Positions 32,863 through 39,786 of a stretch of DNA of 39,786 nt are shown here, one piece after another. The translations under genes were made by a program, and so were the position numbers. Origin of the DNA: Planctomycetaceae bacterium (GTDB lineage: Bacteria; Planctomycetota; Phycisphaerae; Phycisphaerales; SM1A02); assembly GCA_021297815.1 (NCBI GenBank), contig JAJTGK010000012.1, positions 1 through 39,786 of the forward strand, given 5' to 3'. The number at the start of each line of letters is the position of its first letter. The stretch's first letter is position 1. Under the pieces are notes generated by a model, which worked only from the letters and a program-made list of their open reading frames with translations, was not told the DNA's origin and searched no databases.

Positions 32863-32949
32863 GGTCGCTCGCGCAGGGATCGTCCGCGATTCTTCAGCGA
32901 TCTGCCTCGAAAACCATCGATGAGCGATCAGGACGCCTGGACACTCGGC

Positions 32950-33002
32950 GTGCATGGCGCGTGCCAGTCGGTGCCAGGCACCGCACGGCACGTGCCAGGC
33001 AC
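32950..33002. repeat. GTGCC/GGCAC repeat array, copy 4 (degenerate)
   Basis: It is aligned unit by unit with copy 3 but has several changes in the first two units (GTGCATGGCG, CGTGCCAGTCG). The last three units and one GGCACGTGCC palindrome (ACGT at 32990) are kept. An 87-bp core (32863-32949) separates it from copy 3, matching the paired arrangement at 5511-5717. Confidence 0.9.
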
Positions 33003-33035
33003 GGGTTGGATTGGCGGCGGCGGGGGGGAAAGAAG

Positions 33036-33063
33036 AGCAGCGGCCCCGAGAGGGACCGCTGCT
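33036..33063. terminator. Bidirectional terminator between ftsI and sucB
   Basis: AGCAGCGG and CCGCTGCT form a perfect 8-bp stem around a 12-nt centre that can pair further. It is followed by TTTC on the plus strand and by CTTCTTTC on the minus strand, and lies between the convergent ftsI and sucB genes. Confidence 0.7.
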
Positions 33064-33093
33064 TTCGATGAGTCCGATCCGTGCGTCGCGCGT

Positions 33094-34293
33094 TTAGAAC
33101 AAGAGCCGCTCGGGCTTCTCGATCATGTCCTTGATGTGCACGAGGAAGCCGACCGCTTCCGCGCCGTCGATGATGCGGTGGTCGTAGCTGAGCGCGAGAT
33201 ACATCATCGGACGGAGCGCGATCTGGCCCGGGTTTCGCGGATCTTCGATCGCGCGCTTCTTGATCGCATGCATGCCGAGGATCGCCGACTGCGGCGGATT
33301 GAGGATCGGCGTCGACATGAGCGAGCCGTAGACGCCGCCGTTCGAGATCGTGAAGGTGCCGCCCGTCATCTCGTCGACGGTGAGCTTGCCGTCGCGCGCG
33401 CGCACGGCGAAGTCCTTGATGGTCGACTCGATGCCCGCGAACGAGAGCGACTCGGCGTTCCGCAGCACGGGGACCACGAGGCCCTTCTCAGTGCCGACCG
33501 CGACGGCGATGTCGCAATAGTCGTGGTGCTCGATCTCCATGTCGGCGCCCGTGCCCGCGACATACGCGTTGACGCGCGGGTACTTGCGAAGGGCGCTGGC
33601 GGCGGCCTTCACGAAGAAGCTCATGAAGCCGAGACCGACGCCGTGCTGCTTCTCGAAGGCGTCCTTGTGCTCGGAGCGAAGGCGCATGACCTCGGTCATG
33701 TCGCACTCGTTGAAGGTCGTGAGCATCGCCGCGGTGTGCTGCGCGTGGACGAGGCGCTCGGCGATCTTCTGGCGGAGCTTGGTCATCTTCTCGCGACGGA
33801 CGCCGCGTGAACCGACGGGCGCGGGCGGCACGACGGGAGCGGCGGGCTTCGCAGCGGGCTTCGTCTCCGTGGCGGCCGCGGGCTTCGTGGTGGCGGCGAG
33901 CACATCGTCCTTCATCACGCGGCCCGATGGACCTGTGCCCGGGATCGACGCCGTGTCGACGCCCTTCTCGGCGGCGACCTTCTTCGCGACACCCGACACG
34001 CGCGCGGGTTCCTCGGCCTTCGCCGCGGGCGCCGCGGGCGCCGACTTCGGCTTGGCGGCATTCGTGTCGATCGACGCGACCACCGCGCCGACCTTGATGC
34101 CGTCGCCCTTCTTCGTGCCGATCTTCAGCGTTCCTGCAGCGGGCGCGCGCAGCTCGAGGGTCGCCTTGTCCGATTCGATCTCGGCGAGGAGGTCATCTTT
34201 CTCGACATAGGTTCCGTCGTCCTTGAGCCAGCCGCTGAGCGAGACCTCGGTGATCGATTCGCCGGGCGAGGGGATGGTGATGTCGACTGCCAT
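33094..34293 (-). CDS. sucB: 2-oxoglutarate dehydrogenase E2 (dihydrolipoyl succinyltransferase)
   Basis: This 399-residue E2 has one lipoyl domain (lipoyl Lys43 in [11 protein letters not shown]), an Ala/Pro/Lys-rich linker, a peripheral-subunit-binding domain (about 97-130, [14 protein letters not shown] and [13 protein letters not shown]), a second linker and the catalytic acyltransferase core with SYDHRIIDG (His372, Asp376). [16 protein letters not shown] and the [11 protein letters not shown] region match succinyl- rather than acetyl-transferases. It forms the core of the TCA-cycle complex with SucA. It starts 27 bp after sucA on the same strand. No E3 (lpd) gene is nearby. Confidence 0.95.
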   Translation of the reverse strand: MAVDITIPSPGESITEVSLSGWLKDDGTYVEKDDLLAEIESDKATLELRAPAAGTLKIGTKKGDGIKVGAVVASIDTNAAKPKSAPAAPAAKAEEPARVSGVAKKVAAEKGVDTASIPGTGPSGRVMKDDVLAATTKPAAATETKPAAKPAAPVVPPAPVGSRGVRREKMTKLRQKIAERLVHAQHTAAMLTTFNECDMTEVMRLRSEHKDAFEKQHGVGLGFMSFFVKAAASALRKYPRVNAYVAGTGADMEIEHHDYCDIAVAVGTEKGLVVPVLRNAESLSFAGIESTIKDFAVRARDGKLTVDEMTGGTFTISNGGVYGSLMSTPILNPPQSAILGMHAIKKRAIEDPRNPGQIALRPMMYLALSYDHRIIDGAEAVGFLVHIKDMIEKPERLLF

Positions 34294-34320
34294 GTCAGTT
34301 GCCTTCCGTCTCAGGGCGCA

Positions 34321-37188
34321 TCACTTCTGCGCGGTTTCCTTCTTGCTGCCGGGTCCACCCGCAGGTCCGTCGCCACCCTTGGCGGCGCCGATCGCCTCGG
34401 TGAGGATCTTGTCCTGCTCGATCGCGTGCTGCTTCTGGCTGCCGACGGCGGGGCTCGCCGAATCGGGGCGGCCGACATAGCCGACATCGATGCTGCAGAG
34501 CTCCTTGAGCTGCGTCTGCGCGAAGCGGTACGCGCCCATGTTGCGCGGCTCCTCCTGCACCCACACGAACTTCTTCGCGTTGGGATAGAGGCCGAGCGTC
34601 TTGGTGATCGCCGCGTCGGGGAACGGGAACAGCTGCTCGAGGCGCACGATCGCGGTCGTGGCCTGGCCGCTCTTCTCGCGCTGCGCGGCGAGCTCGTGGT
34701 AGATCTTGCCCGAGCAGAGGATCACCTTGTTCACCGCGTCGCACGCCTCCTTGGCGACGCCAGGGTCGGCGAGCACCGTGCGGAAGTGGCCGTCGGTGAA
34801 GCCCTCGACGCGGCTCACCGCCGCGGGCAGGCGCAGCATCGACTTCGGCGTCATCACGACGAGCGGCTTGCGGAAGCCCTGCTTCACCTGGCGGCGGATC
34901 ATGTGGAACACCTGCGCCGAGGTCGTCGGGTACGCGACGATCATGTTGTCGTGCGCGCACAGCTGCAGGAACCGCTCGAGCCGCGCGCTCGAGTGCTCGG
35001 GTCCCTGGCCCTCGTAGCCGTGCGGCAGGAACATCGAGAGGCCCGTCGAGCGCTTCCACTTCGCCTCGCCCGAGGCGATGAACTGATCGATGATCACCTG
35101 CGCGCCGTTCACGAAGTCGCCGAACTGCGCCTCCCAGATGACGAGCATGCGCGGGTCGCCGAGCGAGTAGCCGTACTCGAAGCCGAGCACGGCGCTCTCG
35201 GTGAGCGGCGAGTTGTGCACGCAGAAGCGGGCCTGCTTCTCGCTGAGCGCGTTGAGCTGGCAGTAGCCCTCGTTCGTCTCCTGGCAGTTGACCACCGCGT
35301 GGCGGTGGCTGAAGGTGCCGCGCTCGACATCCTGGCCCGAGAGGCGGATGGGGTGGCCTTCGGAGAGGAGCGTCGCGTACGCGAGGAGCTCGGCCAGCGC
35401 CCAGTCGATGGAGCCCGTCGCGATCGCGCCCGCGCGCTGCTCGAGCAGTCGCGCGACCGTCTTGTGCGCGGTCGCGTGCGACGGCATCTCGCCGAGCTTT
35501 CGCGCGAGCGACTCGAGCGTCTCGAGCGCGACCTTCGTCTGGACGGGCTCGTCCTTGTACTGGCTGGTGATGCCGCTCCACACGCTCTTGAACGGATCGA
35601 TGACGGGGTCGATCGGCTGCTTCTTCGCAGCCACCTGGGCCTCGTCCATCACGGCGTTTCGCGCGGCGAGCATCGCGTCGACCTCGGCCTCGGTGACGAC
35701 GCCCTCGGACACGAGCTTCGCGCGGTAGGTCTTGAACGCGGGGCGAGCCTTCTTCACGCGCGCGTACAAGAGCGGCTGCGTGAACATCGGCTCGTCGGTC
35801 TCGTTGTGCCCGTTCTTCCGGAAGCACCACATCTCGACCACGATGTCGTGGCCGAAGGCCTGCCGCCACTCCATCGCAAGCCGCGCCGCCCACGCGCACG
35901 CCTCGGCGTCGTCGCCGTTGACATGGATCACGGGGCAGTCGTAGGCCTTCGCGAGGTCGGTGCAGTAGTTGCCGCCGAAGGTGTCGCGCGGATTCGTGGT
36001 GAAGCCGACCTGGTTGTTGACCACGACATGGATCGTGCCGCCGACGGTGTAGCCGTCGAGGTGCATCATGTTGAAGCACTCGGCGACGATTCCCTGTCCT
36101 GGGAACGCGCTGTCGCCGTGCACGATGACGGGGACGACGGCCTTGCGCTCGGTGTCGCCGACAAGGCGCTGCTTGCCGCGGCAGCGGCCGAGCACGACCG
36201 AGTTCACGAACTCGAGGTGCGACGGGTTCGCGGCGAGCACGACGCGGAGCTTCTGCCCCGTCGAGGTCGTGTGCTCGTTCGAGTAGCCCATGTGGTACTT
36301 CACATCGCCGCCGCCCGACGCGAACGCCGCGGTCCACGCCTCGTCGAACTCGGTGAAGATCTGCTGAAGGTTCTTGCCGACGATGTTCGCGAGCACATTC
36401 AGGCGGCCGCGGTGCGCCATGCCGAGCATGAACTCCTGCACGCCGAGCGCGGGGCCCGACTCGAGGATCTGGTCGAGGATCGGGATGAGCGACTCGCCGC
36501 CCTCGAGGCCGAAGCGCTTCTTGCCCACATAGCGGTTGGCGAGGAAGTTCTCGAAGCTGTCGGCCTCGAGCAGCTTCGAGAGCACGCGCTTCTTCGCGTC
36601 GGCGCCGAGCTGCGGACGGTTGCGCGTCGACTCGAGGCGCTTCGCGATCCACGCGCGGCGCTCGAGCGAGCCGAGGTGCATGTACTCGACGCCCATCGAG
36701 CCGCAGTAGGTCTGCTCGAGGCAGTCGATGATGTCGCCGAGCGTGGCGGGAGAGTCGATGGGCAGCGTGCCCGCGTCGAAGGTGCGGCCGAGCGCGCCGT
36801 CGTCGAGGCCGACGGCCTCGAGCGTGAGTTCATCGGGGAACGCGCGCGTGGTGCCGAGCGGATCGAGCTGCGCGGCGAGGTGTCCGTGGCTGCGGTAGCG
36901 CAGGACGAGCTCGTCGACCTTGCGCTGGTCGGCGTCGGCGGTGGTGCCGGTCGCGACTGGCGTCGGGGCGGATGGCGCCGCCGCGGCGCTCGTCGAGGCC
37001 GCGGCCTCGGGCTCGCGCGACATGCCAAGCTCGAAACCGAGGAAGAACTGCCGCCACTCGGGGCCGACCGAGTCTGGATCGGCGAGGAAGCGCTGGTACT
37101 GCGCCTCGACGAACTCGGGTTGCCAGCCGTTCAGCGACTGGCGGGCGTGGGGGCGGGAACCTTCGTGACTCGGACCCTCGTGGGCCAT
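34321..37188 (-). CDS. sucA: 2-oxoglutarate dehydrogenase E1 component
   Basis: This 955-residue thiamine-diphosphate enzyme decarboxylates 2-oxoglutarate and passes succinyl to the E2 lipoyl group. The N-terminal NGWQPEFVEAQYQRFLADPD is the E2-binding helix typical of OdhA/SucA. MAHRGRLNVL, HGDSAFPGQG, the ThDP region VNNQVGFTTNPRDT, HGYEGQGPEHSSARLERFLQ and the C-terminal VWVQEEPRNMGAY follow in the expected order. The ATG at 37188 was chosen because it has GGAG 8 nt upstream; the frame is open further upstream to 37566 through low-quality sequence overlapping the priA 3' end. It leads the sucAB operon. Confidence 0.95.
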   Translation of the reverse strand: MAHEGPSHEGSRPHARQSLNGWQPEFVEAQYQRFLADPDSVGPEWRQFFLGFELGMSREPEAAASTSAAAAPSAPTPVATGTTADADQRKVDELVLRYRSHGHLAAQLDPLGTTRAFPDELTLEAVGLDDGALGRTFDAGTLPIDSPATLGDIIDCLEQTYCGSMGVEYMHLGSLERRAWIAKRLESTRNRPQLGADAKKRVLSKLLEADSFENFLANRYVGKKRFGLEGGESLIPILDQILESGPALGVQEFMLGMAHRGRLNVLANIVGKNLQQIFTEFDEAWTAAFASGGGDVKYHMGYSNEHTTSTGQKLRVVLAANPSHLEFVNSVVLGRCRGKQRLVGDTERKAVVPVIVHGDSAFPGQGIVAECFNMMHLDGYTVGGTIHVVVNNQVGFTTNPRDTFGGNYCTDLAKAYDCPVIHVNGDDAEACAWAARLAMEWRQAFGHDIVVEMWCFRKNGHNETDEPMFTQPLLYARVKKARPAFKTYRAKLVSEGVVTEAEVDAMLAARNAVMDEAQVAAKKQPIDPVIDPFKSVWSGITSQYKDEPVQTKVALETLESLARKLGEMPSHATAHKTVARLLEQRAGAIATGSIDWALAELLAYATLLSEGHPIRLSGQDVERGTFSHRHAVVNCQETNEGYCQLNALSEKQARFCVHNSPLTESAVLGFEYGYSLGDPRMLVIWEAQFGDFVNGAQVIIDQFIASGEAKWKRSTGLSMFLPHGYEGQGPEHSSARLERFLQLCAHDNMIVAYPTTSAQVFHMIRRQVKQGFRKPLVVMTPKSMLRLPAAVSRVEGFTDGHFRTVLADPGVAKEACDAVNKVILCSGKIYHELAAQREKSGQATTAIVRLEQLFPFPDAAITKTLGLYPNAKKFVWVQEEPRNMGAYRFAQTQLKELCSIDVGYVGRPDSASPAVGSQKQHAIEQDKILTEAIGAAKGGDGPAGGPGSKKETAQK

Positions 37189-37313
37189 CTCTGCTGCTCC
37201 ATCTGACGCGACAGCGCGCGCCCGCATGGGCGCGTCGCGCGCATCGGGGCGATTGTAGAGGAAGGCGCGGTGCGGTTCAGGCCGCTCGATGCGGGTTTCC
37301 GCGGTGCGACGGG

Positions 37314-39632
37314 CTAGACGGCGCTGATCGCATCGACATCGACGGCGAGTTCCTCGCCGAGCTTCAGGAGCCCCTCGCTGCGGGCGGCGGCCAGCACCTT
37401 GGTGAGGTCCGAGGCCGACTCCGAGAAGAGCTCGATCTGCCGACGGTACTTGCCCGAGATGCGGGCGATGGGGCAGATGGACGGGCCTTGGACCTCGACG
37501 CCCGAGAACCCGCCCGCGACGATCCTGCGGAGCGCCTCGGCGAGCGCGGCGGCGCGCTCGGCGCATTCGGTCTCGCCGGGGTGGCGCAGCACCAGCCGTG
37601 CCAGGCGGCGGTAGGGCGGCAGGCGGAACTGGCGGCGGTCCTCGAGTTCCTGCGTCGCGAAGCGCTCGTAGTCATGGGCGGCGGCGAGGCGGATGGCGGG
37701 GGCGTCGGGCTCGAAGCTCTGGATGATCGCGCGGCCCGGCTTCTCGCCGCGGCCCGCGCGGCCCGCGACCTGGCTCACGAGCTGAAAGGTCCGCTCTGCC
37801 GCGCGGAAGTCGGGGAGCGAGAGCGCCGTATCGGCCGAGATCACGCCCACGAGGCGCACATTCGGGAAGTCGAGGCCCTTCGCGATCATCTGCGTGCCCA
37901 TGAGCACCTTCACCTCGCCCTTGCCGAAGCGCTCGAGCGCGTGGTGGAAATGCGCCGCCGTCTGCATGGTGTCGCTGTCGACGCGCAGCATGGTCTCGCC
38001 CTCGACAAGCGAGGGGAAGAGGCGCGCGAGCTCCTCCTCGACGCGCTGGGTGCCGAGGCCGAAGACCGTCACTGGCTTGCCGCAGTCGGGGCATGTCTTC
38101 GGCAGAAGCTGCTCGGCGAGGCAGTGGTGGCAGCGGACATAGCTGCGGCGCGCGGCACCCGTGGCGTCGACATGGCAGACCATGCCCGCGTCGCAGGCGT
38201 CGCAGGTGAGCATCCAGTCGCAACGGGGGTCGGTGCAGGCGATGTAGTTCGCGTAGCCGCGGCGGTTGAGGAGGAGGAGGACCTGTCCGCCTTCGTCGAG
38301 GGTGCGCTGCATGGAGGCGCGCAGCGTGGGGCCGATGAGCGTGACGCGGCGGTCGCGCACTTCGCGGCGCTCGGCGGCGAAATCGACGACGGTCACCTTC
38401 GGCACGGCGAGGCCGGGCGCGCGCTCGGGCAGGCGGTGCAGGCGCGAGACCTTGCGCTCGACGGCGTTGACCCAGCTCTCGAGGCTCGGCGTGGCGGAGC
38501 CGAGGACGACAGGGCACTTCGCGATCTGCGCGCGGCGGATCGCGGCGTCGCGGCCGTGGTAGCGGGGCGCGGAGTCCTGCTTGTAGCCGGGCTCGTGCTC
38601 CTCGTCGACGATGACGAGGCCGAGGGAACCATCGGGAATCGGCGCGAAAATCGCGCTGCGCGCGCCGACGACGACATCGGCGCCGCCTTCGGCGAGGAGC
38701 TGCCACTGCTGGTTGCGCTGGGCGTCGGTGAGGCCCGAGTGCAGCACGGCGACCTTGGCGTGGACGAGGCGGCCCGCGATGCGGCCGACGGTCTGCGGTG
38801 TGAGCGAGATCTCGGGCACGAGCAGCATCGCGCGCTTGCCCGACGCGACGCAGCGCTCGAGGATTCGGATGTAGACCTCGGTCTTGCCCGAGCCTGTCAC
38901 GCCGAAGACGAGGTGCTGCGCGAAGCGGCCGAGGTCGGCGGAGATGGCGTCGACGGCCGCCTGCTGCGCGGCGGTTGCCTGCGGCGCGGGCGGCACGCGC
39001 CCCGCGCGCGCGATGAAGCCCGCTTCGACGGAGGTCTTGCGCACGGCGACGAGATGACCCGAGGCGATCAGCCGCTTGAGCGGCTCGGTGGAGGAGTATC
39101 CGCTTGCGTCGGCGAGATCGCCGAGCTCGCAGGGGCGCGGCAGCGTGGCGAGCACCTCGAGCGCGTGCTGCTGGCGCTTCGTGATCTTCGGGAGCGCGGC
39201 ACGCGCGTCTTCGGCGGCGAGGTCGACGAGCGTGCGCTCGACGCGCCCGATCGACTTGCGGACCGCGGCGGGCAGGATCGAGGCGAGCGTCATGCCGATC
39301 GGGCACGCGTAGTACGCGCTGATCCAGCGCGCGAACTGGATGAGTTCGCCTGGAAGCACGGCGCCCGAGGCGTCCTGCGCAAGAACCGCCTTGATCTTCT
39401 CGCGCGGGATTCCAGGGTCTTCGTCTGCGGCAAGCCTGCGCACGATCCAGCCGGCGGTCGGGGTCTCGCCTCGGCCGAGCGGCACCTCGACGCGCGCCCC
39501 CTCGGGAAGCTGCGCGAGCTTCGGCGGCAGCGCGTAGGTCAGCCCGTCGGGGGAGCGGTCGACGGCGCGCTCGACGGCGACGACGACGAGCGGGCTCTCT
39601 TCCGAAAGGGTGCTGGACGCGAAGAGCGACAC
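37314..39632 (-). CDS. priA: Primosomal replication-restart helicase PriA
   Basis: This 772-residue protein (E. coli PriA has 732) restarts stalled replication forks. The N-terminal DNA-binding domain contains VEVPLGRGETPTAGWIV; the helicase has Walker A GVTGSGKTEVY, DEEH in VIVDEEHEPGYKQ, GSATPSLES, the paired zinc-binding Cys motifs (CDACD, CHHC, CPDCG), QMIAKGLDFPNV and QVAGRAGRGEKPG. The frame is open to 39761, but its first 43 codons are made of repeat-array sequence, so I place the start at the GTG at 39632. No good Shine-Dalgarno is seen there; a TAGGCT box lies 10 nt upstream. It is on the same strand as sucAB but separated by 125 bp. Confidence 0.93.
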   Translation of the reverse strand: MSLFASSTLSEESPLVVVAVERAVDRSPDGLTYALPPKLAQLPEGARVEVPLGRGETPTAGWIVRRLAADEDPGIPREKIKAVLAQDASGAVLPGELIQFARWISAYYACPIGMTLASILPAAVRKSIGRVERTLVDLAAEDARAALPKITKRQQHALEVLATLPRPCELGDLADASGYSSTEPLKRLIASGHLVAVRKTSVEAGFIARAGRVPPAPQATAAQQAAVDAISADLGRFAQHLVFGVTGSGKTEVYIRILERCVASGKRAMLLVPEISLTPQTVGRIAGRLVHAKVAVLHSGLTDAQRNQQWQLLAEGGADVVVGARSAIFAPIPDGSLGLVIVDEEHEPGYKQDSAPRYHGRDAAIRRAQIAKCPVVLGSATPSLESWVNAVERKVSRLHRLPERAPGLAVPKVTVVDFAAERREVRDRRVTLIGPTLRASMQRTLDEGGQVLLLLNRRGYANYIACTDPRCDWMLTCDACDAGMVCHVDATGAARRSYVRCHHCLAEQLLPKTCPDCGKPVTVFGLGTQRVEEELARLFPSLVEGETMLRVDSDTMQTAAHFHHALERFGKGEVKVLMGTQMIAKGLDFPNVRLVGVISADTALSLPDFRAAERTFQLVSQVAGRAGRGEKPGRAIIQSFEPDAPAIRLAAAHDYERFATQELEDRRQFRLPPYRRLARLVLRHPGETECAERAAALAEALRRIVAGGFSGVEVQGPSICPIARISGKYRRQIELFSESASDLTKVLAAARSEGLLKLGEELAVDVDAISAV

Positions 39633-39657
39633 GGCGGCGCGGAGCCTATCTCCGAAC

Positions 39658-39733
39658 GGTGCCTGGCACGTGCCGTGCACCTCGATGGCACATGCCGGGG
39701 AGGTGCATGGCATGTGCCGTGGAGGTGCCGGGG
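39658..39733. repeat. GTGCC/GGCAC repeat array, copy 5 (divergent, upstream of priA)
   Basis: The first 17 nt, GGTGCCTGGCACGTGCC, are identical to the start of copy 3, and the left flank CTCCGAACG is shared with copy 1. The rest drifts to related units such as GGCACATGCC, GGTGCATGGCATGTGCC and GGTGCCGGGG. It contains one ACGT (39668). Unlike the other arrays it sits upstream of a gene start (priA), not between convergent 3' ends, as far as the window shows. Confidence 0.85.
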
Positions 39734-39760
39734 ACGAGTGCGCTTGATGTGATGCGTGCA

Positions 39761-39785
39761 TAAGTCACTGCAAAGAAATGACTTA
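39761..39785. repeat. 7-bp inverted repeat at the window edge
   Basis: TAAGTCA (39761-39767) and TGACTTA (39779-39785) are perfect inverted repeats 11 nt apart in a short AT-rich stretch. It could be an operator or hairpin of a neighbouring gene beyond the window. Confidence 0.4.
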
Positions 39786-39786
39786 C

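Noticed and set aside
5565-32949. Homology between the two inter-array cores, partly in inverted orientation (CGATGG ... TTTT ... CGAG)
   Set aside because: Matches are short, need several gaps and could be chance at this composition.
36972-39752. 926-codon plus-strand frames opposite priA and sucA
   Set aside because: They are shadows; the minus-strand genes carry all the diagnostic PriA and SucA motifs.

Overview
This GC-rich, gene-dense window most likely comes from a Planctomycetota bacterium of the Phycisphaerae type. That is inferred from gene content: a fused aroD-aroE, three tandem clpP paralogues, an exosortase/EpsI exopolysaccharide locus, a large membrane-anchored TPR protein, an outer-membrane beta-barrel, and retained division-cluster genes (rsmH, an ftsL-like gene, ftsI). 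No 16S rRNA, tRNA, CRISPR array, insertion sequence or phage gene was seen.

Layout. At 1-4465 a minus-strand operon reads moxR ATPase, outer-membrane protein, short-chain dehydrogenase, aroDE, then the first codons of another gene. At 4523-8271 are an alpha/beta hydrolase (+), a DUF72 protein (-) and an unrecognised 417-residue protein with a possible HTH (+). At 8354-11644 (-) an FHA-histidine kinase lies upstream of three clpP genes. At 11692-15377 (+) are holA, a Pro/Thr-rich lipoprotein and pyrB. At 15515-28558 (+) is the envelope polysaccharide locus: SLBB export lipoprotein, exosortase, EpsI, a 1579-residue TPR protein, a Wzz/Wzc-like chain regulator with a degenerate ATPase, a sugar epimerase and a WecA-type phosphoglycosyl transferase. 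It runs directly into the division block at 28555-32796: a broken rsmH, a LysM protein, an ftsL-like gene and ftsI. At 33094-39632 (-) are sucA-sucB (2-oxoglutarate dehydrogenase E1 and E2) and priA.

The strongest unexplained signals are at whole-window scale. First, the tetranucleotide ACGT is almost absent: I find 8 copies by eye, where a rough expectation at two-thirds GC is about a hundred. Coding sequence avoids it by using GAT, AAT, CAT and TAT before Val codons. Second, 7 of the 8 copies sit inside a family of about 54-bp GTGCC/GGCAC repeat arrays (5511-5717, 32809-33002, 39658-39733), always in the palindrome GGCACGTGCC. Third, several first genes of transcription units have a -10-like box (GTACSAT or similar) exactly 6-8 nt before the start codon, which suggests leaderless mRNAs and corrects the moxR start.

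Other points: rsmH carries a frameshifting deletion of about 20 bp; the Wzc-like protein lacks its Walker A lysine but keeps a C-terminal tyrosine cluster; the export lipoprotein gene has a leader of three hairpins that reaches its ribosome binding site.
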